DNA of 64,000 bases, taken from assembly GCA_016508695.1 (NCBI GenBank), contig VNKQ01000010.1, positions 1,116,001-1,180,000 on the forward strand. The letters are read 5' to 3'. The position numbers were made by a program, and so were the translations under genes. Positions 1 to 10,769 of the stretch are shown piece after piece. The notes under the pieces are model-generated. The model ran no database searches and was not told the origin of the DNA. It worked only from the letters and a program-made list of their open reading frames with translations. How positions within the stretch are numbered: position 1 is the stretch's first letter; each line of letters starts with the position of its first letter. The stretch comes from Hyphodiscus hymeniophilus. Its lineage: Eukaryota; Ascomycota; Leotiomycetes; Helotiales; Hyphodiscaceae.

Positions 1-666
1 ACCATGATCACCGCCATCCATCCATCCACGCCCAATCAATTCCGCACATCCAAGCATCATAGAAACGGCAGCAGCGTCAACTTATTCTTGAGGTTTGCGC
101 ACGAAGGAAACCTCATCGCTCGGGGTCTTCTGAAGAACATCATCACGGCTGAGCGTCGAGCGCCACCGTCAGACTTCACCACTTTCACACCCCCAGTGCC
201 GGTACTTCTCGCAGCCAGCCCTCTTCTGCCCAGATATATCTATCTGCCAGCCAATGCGCATCTCTCGAAAAGCTCAAAAAGAAATAACAGCACCAGCTTG
301 TCTGGTCTGAGTGTCTCCCTTACAGTAACTTGAAGCAGTTGGTATCTCGTTCGTGGTTACGTTTCGCTTCCAGAGACTCCGAGAGCAGCAGCCTGTGAGC
401 ATCGTTTGGCTGGGCCCACGGCCGGACATCTTACTGTACGTCGTTCTGGAGGAAAACCCTGCTCTGAGCAAGCCACTCTCACTCTCCCTCTCCCTCTCCC
501 TCTCTAGGATCCACCGACCCATCCGAATCCTACCTGCGCTTGCAAGTCTTGCATTATTATTTGGCACTTACACACTTGTCACTCACACTTGCACTTATCC
601 CTCGTCTTCCCCGCTCGTGGTGGTGCATTAGCATCAGCATCAGCATCAGCATCAGCATCTCACGCT

Positions 667-674
667 TGACGTCA
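667..674. promoter_or_regulatory. TGACGTCA palindrome (CRE/ATF-type site)
   Basis: A perfect 8-bp TGACGTCA palindrome lies about 550 bp upstream of the forkhead start codon. This is the consensus for bZIP factors of the CREB/Atf1 class. Function is inferred from the motif only; it may sit in the transcribed leader instead of the promoter. Confidence 0.35.
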
Positions 675-1039
675 ACTTACCTACTTGCTGCTGCTCCGCT
701 GGTGCTTGCTTGCTTGCTTGCTCTTTCAGGATCACCTCTCCTCACTCGGTCGACACTGCCCTCCCTCCCTCCTCTCCGAACCAACCAACCAACCGGCATA
801 TCTCCCTCGTCCTCATCCTCTTCCTCCCCTTCTTCTTCATCACCAACATATTCGATTCTTGCATCAACATTTCCAGTAGACTTTCCAACATTGATCGACC
901 CCCCCCCCCTGGAAAGATTCCAGGCCCTTATCAGCCCGTTTGCTCCGCCCTTGCTTGCTTTTCGATCGCGGAATCCACTGCAATTTCGCTCCACAAAGCG
1001 CCGATCATCCCAGCCAGCGCACACCTCTGCATTCAACGG

Positions 1040-1134
1040 GTATGTACATCCCTTGAGAGCCTCTCCATGATCTGATCTGATCTGATCTTCTCTCCTCTGC
1101 TCAAGATATTTGACGACTAACTCAACAACTGTAG
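1040..1134 (+). other. Probable intron in the 5' untranslated region of the forkhead gene
   Basis: A GTATGT donor at 1040 and an AG acceptor at 1133-1134, with a GACTAAC-like branch site about 20 nt before the acceptor, outline a 95-nt intron ending some 90 bp before the start codon. It contains the TGATC simple repeat. The translation frame has an in-frame stop just upstream of ATG 1228, so this intron does not change the protein. Confidence 0.5.
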
Positions 1135-1227
1135 CTTCATTGACGACATCGATCCTCACCCCGACCATACGCGTTCCCCGTCTACATCAACCCTACCTCT
1201 CCCAGCCTGTTCCGCGTCGTCGACACG

Positions 1228-3543
1228 ATGTCGTCGTCGACGCGTTATTCGCAGCAACCGCTGCAAATCTACCAAGATCCCATTGCATCTTTTGACCACG
1301 CACCTATGCCGTCAACACGGCCGGCGAACTTTAAGAAGGCATCACCGCTTCGTCCGATAAAGGATGTTGGATCGAAGCAGAGCATCCGATTCAACCCTCC
1401 TCAGAACGGAGGTGCCAAGCAATCACCGCACAAGGCTGCGCAGCAGAGTTCAAGCTCACCGTCAAGAGCCCCCCTTAGTAACAAGTTCAATATGATATCG
1501 ATGCCGCCGCCTGGAGGACCAGTGTACAGCACCGATTCGATTGAGAAGAAGCAGCCCTTGATGTCGAAGTTCAAGCCACAGAAGTCAATGTTCATGCCGA
1601 TTGCGAGTGCGAAGGTGGACAAGGAGAATTGCCCGGATTCGAGATATCAACAACCTCAAGCATCGTATGCCAACACCTTCTCGACAAGCACATTCTCTCT
1701 GGAAGGACTATACGGCCAAAGACCTCAAAAGCGTACTTTGTTGGAAGCAGCACCGATTCATGAATCAAGACCAATCAAGAAACCAAAGATGGATGAGGCA
1801 CTGGAAGGCGACGAGCTTCATGACTTTCAAGATATCCCGGCTCCAGAGTCGTTTCCAACCCTCGTCGATGATGGCGGCAAACCCTCGCACAGCTATGCTC
1901 AGTTGATTGGCATGTCAATCCTCCGAGCTCCGAATCGTCGTCTGACTCTCGCCCAAATCTACAAGTGGATTTCGGACACGTTCTCCTTCTACGGCGCACA
2001 GGATGCTGGCTGGCAAAACAGTATTCGACACAACCTGAGTCTTAACAAGGCATTCATCAAGCAAGAGAGACCAAAAGACGATCCAGGAAAGGGTAATTAT
2101 TGGGCCATTCAACCGGGTATGGAATATCAATTCATCAAGGAGAAAGAGAAGGCCACCCGAAAGTCCACCACTTCGAATGAGAATCCTCCACAATTGCCCC
2201 TCACCACTACCTCATCCAGCCAGCCTGAGATTGCTCAGTATAAGCCATTGACGCCGGCCCTCGCACCTCAAGAATTACCACCTCAGCCAACATACAATCC
2301 AGAGCCTCACCAACTAGCTCCAATCCCTGAACTATCATCTGATGCTACTATCCCAGCTTCTGACGCTTACAACCCTGAGCCTGAACCAGAAGAACCAGAG
2401 GAACTCACACCTTCGTCACCCTTGATCCAATCCTCTCCACCAGCCGCAATGATGCATTCTTCACCGCCGATACCCCGTCACGTATCTAGAAGAAATGATA
2501 CCCCACCTCCTGTTCCTCGCTTCCCTTCCTCTTCTAGAAGTCGTTCACATAAACGCAAGTTCGCTTCTATGGATGATAGTGGCTACTTCTCCTCCCTTGA
2601 CTCGTCAGCCATGAGACCTCATGGAGTTGGACGTTTACTCACCTCCGAGGCTGATCGACCCAGAATGAAGCGTGGCCGAGCGGAAGAAGAGATAGCCCGT
2701 ATCCGTGGATCATCCTACGACAGCCCTACCAAGGCACGTATCATGTCTGGCCTCGCTCCACCATCCTCCTCGCCTCTACGCCGACCCCAGAAGCATGAAT
2801 CAACACAAATGCTCCCACCCCTCACTCCTATCGTGAAGCTCAAGCCACCGATGAGACCACCACCGACTGCTTCACCAAACACGAACCTTCAACTACACCG
2901 TGACAGAGTTCGTGAAATGGTTGGTTCGCCGGTCCGTGGCATGACAGTTCTTGATGAGAGCATCCCCTGGAGCCCGGCTTTTAATTTGGAGACTCTAGAG
3001 GAGAATGCCTACCTATTTGCAGACACTGAGTTCGGCATTGCGTTTGACCTGTTCGCCGATTCCAGTGCCGGGCTCCTTTCTGTACCTGGTAATGGCTCCC
3101 CGGAGAAGAGATCAGCAAAGAGACCTCGATTAGACCGATCAAAGTCAGCGAACGTCTTAGCTGACATCACAAATAACCCTTTCAGCAACTCCTTAAGCAA
3201 GAGCGTTACTTCTACGCCCATGCTTAAATTTACACCCAGTCTGGAGCCACTCGCTTACAACTCTTCCAACAAGGGTCATGGATCGATGGACTCACCCACC
3301 AAAATTCTGGGTATTGGGTCACCAAGCAAGGTGTCTTCGCCTTCCTTCAGCATCAACTTCGACTTACCAGCGGACGAGGATTTCTACGGCGCCGAGTTTC
3401 TAGCGGATGAGATCACTGACTTTGGAGGAATGGACATCATGCAGGGATTTCAAAAGATTGGCTCAGGTGGACAATCTTCTCGCAGCACGCCGAAGACGAA
3501 CTCTCGACCTGCGTTCGGTCGGAGTCAGTCGACGCGTTTTTAA
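1228..3543 (+). CDS. Forkhead transcription factor, Sep1/Hcm1 type
   Basis: A 771-residue single-exon protein and a DNA-binding transcription factor of the cell-cycle forkhead class. The winged-helix domain spans about residues 215-305 and contains SYAQLIGMSIL, LAQIYKWISDTF and the recognition-helix signature GWQNSIRHNLSLNKAFI followed by GKGNYWAI. Fission yeast Sep1 and budding yeast Hcm1, which drive septation, spindle and histone genes, are the closest types I recall. The rest is low-complexity: a Pro/Ser-rich stretch with SP and TP sites that suit CDK phosphorylation, basic KRP patches that may be nuclear signals, and an acidic C-terminal segment around residues 700-745 that could activate transcription. 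ATG 1228 is chosen because an in-frame TGA lies shortly upstream and it is the first ATG in frame. No intron interrupts the coding part. Family call is firm; exact orthology is less so. Confidence 0.9.
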   Translation: MSSSTRYSQQPLQIYQDPIASFDHAPMPSTRPANFKKASPLRPIKDVGSKQSIRFNPPQNGGAKQSPHKAAQQSSSSPSRAPLSNKFNMISMPPPGGPVYSTDSIEKKQPLMSKFKPQKSMFMPIASAKVDKENCPDSRYQQPQASYANTFSTSTFSLEGLYGQRPQKRTLLEAAPIHESRPIKKPKMDEALEGDELHDFQDIPAPESFPTLVDDGGKPSHSYAQLIGMSILRAPNRRLTLAQIYKWISDTFSFYGAQDAGWQNSIRHNLSLNKAFIKQERPKDDPGKGNYWAIQPGMEYQFIKEKEKATRKSTTSNENPPQLPLTTTSSSQPEIAQYKPLTPALAPQELPPQPTYNPEPHQLAPIPELSSDATIPASDAYNPEPEPEEPEELTPSSPLIQSSPPAAMMHSSPPIPRHVSRRNDTPPPVPRFPSSSRSRSHKRKFASMDDSGYFSSLDSSAMRPHGVGRLLTSEADRPRMKRGRAEEEIARIRGSSYDSPTKARIMSGLAPPSSSPLRRPQKHESTQMLPPLTPIVKLKPPMRPPPTASPNTNLQLHRDRVREMVGSPVRGMTVLDESIPWSPAFNLETLEENAYLFADTEFGIAFDLFADSSAGLLSVPGNGSPEKRSAKRPRLDRSKSANVLADITNNPFSNSLSKSVTSTPMLKFTPSLEPLAYNSSNKGHGSMDSPTKILGIGSPSKVSSPSFSINFDLPADEDFYGAEFLADEITDFGGMDIMQGFQKIGSGGQSSRSTPKTNSRPAFGRSQSTRF

Positions 3544-4347
3544 GGTTTACGTGAATGGGGAGTTAGTAACGACTTTCATTTTTCTGGGAACGGTGACGAA
3601 ATTACGTCTTATGATCGAGCACAACAGGTTCTGCTATGGAGCAAGAAACGTTGGTGTGCTCACGGATGGGATAGGATGCCGACTCGGCTGATAGAGTAGG
3701 ATAGCCTCACGGCTTTGGATGATTATGAGTGTTGGAGTACATAAGCGCATGTTTTGCACGTTTCCTATTGTTGGGTTAATTTGTAAGGTTGGATCTGGAA
3801 TCGCTGGGACTGGGCATACGCGAAGGTCTTTCATAGCAAGCATGAGAGGGAAAATCTGCTGTTTTGAGTATTATTCTCATAGGATAAGGTGTGGTATTTG
3901 GAATTCAAATACTCAATTTTACTTGCTCTGCCTTGGGCTATCTTGCATGTGCACGTTACCCGGTCTTCTGGCACAGCTGAACCGTGGTCACAACGAGTCC
4001 AAGTACAGGCCCTTCTCTGCTGATAGAAGAGACAATTCGGGCGTCCTGCATCGGCGTTCGGGCACTCAGATCTGGTGGTTGCTCCCATTGTCCTCATTTC
4101 AGATTGGGCCCTTCTTTGTGCCGAGTGAGATGAGCAGGGTGACACACACACATTTCCAATCGCTCATATATAACCTCTTAAGTCTCTGTTTCTCTCATTA
4201 CAAGTTAGCAAAGTGACAAAGCAAAACCCAGTCCTCATCGCGCCATTCCAAGCGCCTGCCCCACCCGCTAACAAACAAAGCCCGTCACTACAGTAGCGCC
4301 CAACTCTAAATTATCGCCCTGCAGCCGATTGTCGGCACTAAAAAATT
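3544..4347. other. Intergenic: forkhead 3' end and aspartokinase promoter
   Basis: About 800 bp between two genes on the same strand. Open frames here (for instance 3719-4216 plus) translate into Cys- and His-rich strings with no family resemblance. I see no RNA gene or repeat. Confidence 0.5.
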
Positions 4348-6233
4348 ATGACTCCGCGATCTGGGCAACACCAACTTGTTCCTGCTCCATTGCAGAACAC
4401 TCGCTTCTCAAAGATGGGCTCTCAAGCTGTTGTTGCCAATGGGTATGCTGCGTCTATTTCGCATCTGGGCGATAAGCTGTTGAGGAACGACAGTGCCGGG
4501 GCATGGGTGGTTCAGAAATATGGAGGGACGTCGGTGGGGAAATTCGCCAGTAACATTGCGGAGGATATCATACGGTGAGTTAATGATGGACGGGGAGTGG
4601 GTGGGAGAGACGAGGGAGGAGATAGATGCTGATGGGTGACAGGCCGAGTCTGAAGGGGAATAAAATCGCGGTTGTTTGTTCGGCGAGGAGCACGGGAAAG
4701 AAAGTCGAGGGGACTACGAGTCGGTGAGGCTTCGTCAATGCCCCTCCAATTACCCCGTGCCCAAGTTCTAATAAGCAAATCTAGATTACTAGAGATCTTC
4801 AGCGTCCTTGCAGAAATCCACACAGTGAAAGACACCGAGTCCGTACATTACGAAAGCCTGGTCGCTGAATACGAAAGATTAGTTCTGGTCATCCAGCAAG
4901 ATCATATCAGTGCCGCTCACACACATATTCGAGATGAGAGGATCAGGGAAGGGTTGATAGGTGAGATTGAGGCAGAATGCAGGGAGTTGATTGACTACAG
5001 GCTTGCTGCAGAACGGTGGAAGTTGGAGATTGATGCGAGGAGTAAGGATCGCATTGTTAGTTTTGGGGAGAAGTTGAGTTGTAGAGTCGTGGCGGCATTG
5101 TTAAGGGATAGAGGCATCGAGTCGGACTTCGTGGATCTTTCTGATGTTGTGCCTGTGAAGGCTGGCAAATCTCTCGACCTGGATTTTTTCAGATGTCTGG
5201 CGGCGTCGCTGAAGGAGAAGGTACTGGCCTGCGAAGATCGAGTACCTATCATTACTGGATACTTTGGAACCGTTCCAGGCGGGTTGATGGACGGTGAGGT
5301 CGGAAGGGGATATACGGATCTCTGCGCTGCATTAGTCGCAGTTGGTTTAAAAGCAGAGGAGCTCCAAGTGTGGAAAGAGGTCGATGGAATCTTCACCGCG
5401 GATCCTACAAAAGTCCCGACTGCTAGACTCCTAGCCACAATTACACCAGCCGAAGCAGCAGAGTTGACGTTCTACGGCTCAGAAGTCATCCACCACCTGA
5501 CAATGGACCAGGTTATCCACGCCAATCCTCCTATTCAAATCCGCATCAAGAATGTCAAGAACCCTCGCGGAAACGGCACTATCGTCATCCCCGACCCCGT
5601 CCTCGCACCAGGTCAGCTCTCGCACTCGCGAAGTCGATCCTCTCTCACGAATCGCAAAACGCCGAAACGGCCAACCGCAGTCACGATCAAGGACAAGATC
5701 TCAGTCATCAATGTACATTCCAACAAACGATCCATCTCGCACGGATTCTTTGCGAAAGTCTTCAAGATTCTGAACGAGTTACAACTGTCTGTAGATCTCA
5801 TTTCTACTAGCGAAGTGCATGTCTCCATGGCTATCCATTCAGCGAACATCTCAGCCGAGGAACTGCAAAAAGCAAAGAAAGCCCTCGAGGAGTGTGGTGA
5901 GGTCAGTGTGCTGAATAAGATGGCGATTCTGAGTTTGGTGGGCGCGGAGATGAAGCATATGGTGGGTATTGCGGGACGAATGTTCTCTACGCTTGGAGAG
6001 CATAATGTTAATATCGAGATGATCTCTCAGGGTATGTTTGGCCTTCCCCCACGTTCTCTTTCTTCTCTCCTCTCTCGCCACCCTCTCAAATCTTGAGTCA
6101 TGGAGTAGAGAGAACTATGCTGACCCAAGAGATAGGCGCAAGCGAAATCAACATCTCGTGTGTCATAGAAGCCTTTGAAGCTACGCGGGCCATGACCATT
6201 CTTCATACGAATCTCTTTACTTTCCTTGAATAA
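4348..6233 (+). CDS. hom3: Aspartokinase (aspartate kinase)
   Basis: Catalyses ATP-dependent phosphorylation of aspartate, the first committed step toward threonine, methionine and homoserine (EC 2.7.2.4). Exons 4348-4574, 4643-4723, 4785-6031 and 6136-6233 encode 550 residues, the usual fungal length. The kinase-domain signature VQKYGGTSVGKFASN lies near residues 55-70, and the helical AEYERL segment follows as in Hom3. Further on are the catalytic-domain stretches GKSLDLDFF, ITGYFGT and GRGYTDL and the substrate segment VWKEVDGIFTADP. Two C-terminal ACT domains (around INVHSNKRSISHGF and VGIAGRMFSTLGEHNVNI) are the expected site of threonine feedback inhibition. The last exon supplies GASEINISCVI and the final 32 residues. 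A second in-frame ATG at 4414 (MGSQAVV) could be the real start; the first 22 residues look poorly conserved. Confidence 0.93.
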
Positions 6234-9200
6234 AACGCATCCAGAACTCGTCCTGGAAATTAAAAGGCATCTTGGGCCATGATACGCATGGTGGCGTCTA
6301 GCATTTGGTGTGAGGAGCATTTGGAAAATTTCGAGAAAATTTCGATAAAACAGGAGGCAGGATCCACGGGTCAGATATTTGCCTATGCATTCAACGATTT
6401 GGACGTCGAAAATTTTGAAGATCACTTGGGGACTTATTGTTTGGGTGCCTACACGGCCTGTTCTGTGAGCGTCTTCTGTGACGAGATGTGGGAAAGGGTG
6501 AGGCCAGGAAAGGAAAAGAACCACTAAATAGTGCAAAGCTCTCAGGTGGCAAATACAGCAGCTGAGCAGAGAGTTTGAGCTTTTGGGCATTCAGACCCGC
6601 TATGCCCAGCGGCCGTGCATGATTCAGTGCTCTGTAAAGCTGCTCCCTCACAGCAAATAATAGAGGGAAGTTGAAAACTCAGCTATTTCCACTTCCTCGG
6701 TTGTATCAAAAGTGTCTCGACTTAGCAAGATGTTTCGCAATCGTCAAGTGGCCAGTGGGCCTTTCCTGTATGCCGCGCTAAGTTGCTTGCGCCCATGAAA
6801 TCTGCAGAGCCTAGTGGCCTGTAGAAGACACTCTCAGATGACAGGCTGGACTATGAAGCGCTCGATTCTGCCCCATGGTATTCTGGTCTTACAAAAGCCA
6901 GGAACATGTGACGGGACCAGTGTTCGATCTGAGACGGTCTTCTCTGTGCAGCAAGTGACAGAAGAATATAGGAAACTCCAGCTGCGCCCTTGCCTTTAGT
7001 TAATCGTGATTTGCCAAGATATGAAGGGATGGTCAGGTCCAGTTGTCTGTGTCAGGCTCTTTTCGACGAGCGGTGATGTTACAAGAGGGATAGAGCAGAC
7101 GAGGGCTTTCTTCTGCTCCAGTGGGTTTTGCATGAAAAGGACGCACACAGCACAGAGACTAGTGGTCAGCGCAAGATCCTTTCTCCAGATAGTATGTACA
7201 GAGTGCCCGGTCTCGTATGGCAAATGGATACGAGTAGTAAGATAGTGGCCTATGCAAGCAGGCATATGATAGAGGTTGAAGAAACAGCCGCTTATCTCCT
7301 GCTTTTGTGGTTTATGCTGCTGTTGCAGTGTTGAGGAATACGCCAAACTGTAGAATGCTCTTCGCTGTATGCGGCAAGTCCAGGAGAAAAAAAAATATAA
7401 ATTCTTAGTTGCTTGCCCATCTACACGTGGACCTGCCAAAAGCAAAGAGACATTTCGAAACGGCGTGGCGGTTTCTCTCGCTCTGTTTGATCAAGCCATT
7501 TTGGACTCATAATGCTTCTTGGTGCTGTGGAGCATCAGATACTTTTGATTGACCATTTATTCCTGTCGAGCCGGCCATGAGGTTCACCCTGCAGCATGTC
7601 TCAGAAAGCTATCGGTTCTCGCTTTCTCTTCATTTGCTACTGTAGAATTCTCTTGAGAACGTTCTGATGAATTCGTATCATTCCGGAAATGCTCCTGCCC
7701 GCACTATGGTCTTCTGCCGTGCTTCTGCCGCTGGATTCCACGCGGCCTTTCCACATCTGCTTCCCTTCCTCCCCCTTCTGTTGGCTCTTCATAGAGCACT
7801 CGTCTCATCTTGGAAGCAATCTATTTCCTAGAGTCGTCTCCATTCATGGCTCTCGTATTACAGACTAACGGGTTGTAACCATCACAACGAAAAGCTGCCC
7901 CGCTGTCCTACTTCGGGCTCCACTAATTAGCTCGTCGTACAGACTTTTTTTTGGCATCCACAATGGGAGGACGAGATGCAATAGCAGATGGATAGTTCAA
8001 GACCTTCATCACCAAGCCCATTATTCTGTCAGCCACTCATTCCATATCAAATCCCTGTCTCTTCATGACTTCCATAACTTATTTGCACCGAACATGCCAA
8101 AATTGCTTCTCCCCTTTCAGTATTGAAATCCATCTTCGCCATACCAGCCCCTTGCACTCTCCCCTCATCTCTGTCAGCTCCCACAAGTCCCGCGCACATC
8201 GTGCGACCTGGGCACCAGTACTGCGCACCGCAGTAGCGATCGCATGTCGTGACGCCGGGGCCCGTTGGCGAGATTAAGCATTATTGCGCTTTCGCCTCAC
8301 ACCAAAATGCAACTACAGGTCCCTGCCCATCGCACAACAATGCACGCACCCGCAAAAGACTATCAGATACTCGGCGACGAGATTCTTCAGTCCGATCTAG
8401 ATCGCCGTTTTTTTTCCCCTTGAGCCAGCTATCAGCACTCACTGGACATGCCGACTGAGATAGATACGCTCTGCATATTGAAGGTTATCGTTCCCGCTAT
8501 AATGAGCCGTGCGGGGGAGAGTTGCCGTTGGGCTTCAGGGGTAGTTCACTTGGAGATGACAGTTTTGAACAGAGACTAGGAAGGAGAGGCGTTGAGAAGT
8601 AAAGTACGGGGATCTGAATTAGGAGATGAAGCCGACGTTGTGATCGTTATTTGACGACGCAGTTGAATGCACGAATTCATTGTGAAATCGCTACAGGACT
8701 GACTCTATTTAGTCCGTGTACGTACAGTTGACTCGACGGAGGAGGGCGGATTGGTGGCGGAACCGACCGAAGAAATCGCGCCGGCCCGTCACCGTGGGGG
8801 AGAGACTTTTGTCAGCTAACAGCTAATAAGCTGCTTGGTCTCTGCTCGGGATCAGAGACTTTGAGATAAGGATTATTGCAAGGTTAAGATCGCAGAATGA
8901 ACCCAGGTTTGGTGGAGGCGAGCGAGGGCCATTGATGTGGGCCTTGGTGGCTCTGTCCTCTTTCCTCCTGGCTCAACATTCCCTTCTTGGCAGTGAGAGG
9001 GAAGAGGAACAGAGGTAGGTCGGTAGGCTTAAATGCTTTGATGCGAACGGTTTCACACAGTAGTGGAGGTGTCGTATGCATCGATGACAGCTGCAATGTA
9101 CGAAGCCTCTGCGATTCCTCTGTGGCCTTGAGTATCTTGCGGTGATGTTGGCGGGCTGACAGCTAAAAGTCCAAGTCCTAGTCCACCAGCGGTTTCTGAA

Positions 9201-10769
9201 GCCTTGTGGCTTTTGGGGCTTTCAGCTAGTTGTGAATATGGGATGGGCCAGTGGATGTATGCGGTTTGATCAGAAGATAGAAGAGGCGTTCAATGGCTTC
9301 CATGGAAGGATAATGGAAGCAAAAAGCTCTGCCCCAGGCAGGATTCAGGGGGTGTGATAGGCGTGGCCCGTAAACTGTACGGAGAGGAAAGGGATGCGCA
9401 AGCGATGCAGATTCAACCTCGTCTCGTCCCGTCCTCCATGCATGCTCAATCTTCCAATCCCACTGTCCTTATCGAGGTCCCATTATGCCATATCCTTGGT
9501 ACTGTACAAGCGTGCGCATGTCCAGAGATAGTCAGTCTCCTTGACCTAATGAAGTCTCGTTATGTAGGAGGATTCAGCATGCTGTGGAAGCAGGTAGCCA
9601 TTGTCAGTCAGTCACCATAGCACAAAGTCCAAGGTGATCTTACATTTCCCTCGATCCCTCGATTTCGTCGGATCATATCTCCCCAACGAGTTACGCAGCA
9701 GAGCACCTCGGCGCCATTCACCATTGAGTATTTGGAAAGCGCAAGCTGTCGTGTGCCCGCTGCCCATGTGCGGCGTCACATAGCTTACAACTTACAAGGG
9801 CTGCAAAGGCTAGTAAAATGAAAGTTTTGACTTCTCACTCGGTACTTGCTCCGAGCGGAACACAATGAGCGGCGTGGGAGTGGGACAGAACCAAAGTCAT
9901 CGATAAGCTTTGCAGCCGTCGATCCCCCTCTACCCTCCCCTGAATCTATTGGGCAGGCCTAGTAGGTTGCACGAAGGAAGACAAAATGCAACCGCTCGAT
10001 CAATCACCAGGATAGCCAACCAAATCTGTCATCTCCTGCTTGATGGCTGGTGATTGCATACAGTCCCAGACAAGTTTTCTACGATCCTCAAGCACAGTGG
10101 AGGAGGTGGAGGAGCAACGAAAAGCACTTCCTGCGCCAACCATATGGATTGGATAGACTCAGCCATCAACTCGCAAAAGCTTCCATGTGCGAGTGGATTC
10201 TAATCCTGGGTATCTGTCATCATGTCATGCTGCTTATCTACCGAGTGGCTGACATGCGCATGCAACCCATATGTCGAACAAGCAAACTATTAGTCTAGCC
10301 ATGCTTATGTTGGCCCTCAAATTCTTGTCTTAAACTAGCCTCTTCCCGTCCGTTCGGTCATGGTCCGCTTCGTTTCTGATACCACTCTCCTCTCCACCTG
10401 CCGATCCACGTTTGGATATAGACATTATTGGGCTTCTTCTTCCCCCGTATTTGCTTTTCTTGAAACCTGTCCCATGTCTATCAAGGTGAGGCAAGCAATC
10501 AGGAGAACGGGCAAACGATTTTCCCAACCAAACGGCTCGGACGGCCCCGCCACGTACTCTCTCTGCACGGCACGCCTAAAGAGTTGACTTTGAGGCTCGG
10601 CGGCGGTATCTGGTTGATGCTCTTTCTGGATGAGATTTTTGAGAGTAATAGATATGATCAACACGAGATAGACGACACGCACATATAACGACTTAAAAGA
10701 CCATTTTGCTCCCGTCAAGCAGAGTACATCTCTTCATCATACTTAATATCAGGTACATAATACGGAATC
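6234..10769. other. 4.5 kb region without a supportable gene, upstream of azgA
   Basis: The largest gap in the window. Base composition is similar to neighbouring genes, so it is not an obvious AT-rich island. Short open frames exist, for example 6279-6527 plus (82 codons, beginning just after the aspartokinase stop) and a 187-codon minus-strand frame 6027-6590 antisense to the aspartokinase 3' end. None resembles a family I know. Part of it may be an extended azgA promoter; GATA-type motifs (AGATAA near 8862, AGATAG near 10668) are present but expected by chance. I see no tRNA boxes or transposase frame. Confidence 0.4.

Larger units (their letters stand above)
1..1227. other. Leader and promoter region of the forkhead gene; pyrimidine-rich, no gene
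   Basis: I find no gene upstream of the forkhead start. The stretch is pyrimidine-rich and packed with simple repeats: CTCTCC units at about 481-505, a GCATCA run at 631-660, a TGCT run at about 703-722, an 11-base C run at 899-909 and TGATC units near 1069-1088. This looks like a long fungal 5' untranslated region and promoter. Frames open here carry low-complexity Ser/Leu/Pro translations typical of repeats, not protein families. Confidence 0.6.

Noticed and set aside
3541..3700. Stop read-through extension after the forkhead gene
   Set aside because: About 50 open codons follow TAA, but the stop context is tight and the translation looks random; useful only as a background for judging other extensions.
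3719..4216. 165-codon plus-strand frame upstream of aspartokinase
   Set aside because: Cys- and His-rich random-looking translation, no family pattern, and it sits in the promoter interval.
6027..6590. 187-codon minus-strand frame antisense to the aspartokinase 3' end
   Set aside because: It overlaps real coding sequence on the other strand, and its translation shows no domain or sensible composition; a mirror of the true gene plus chance.
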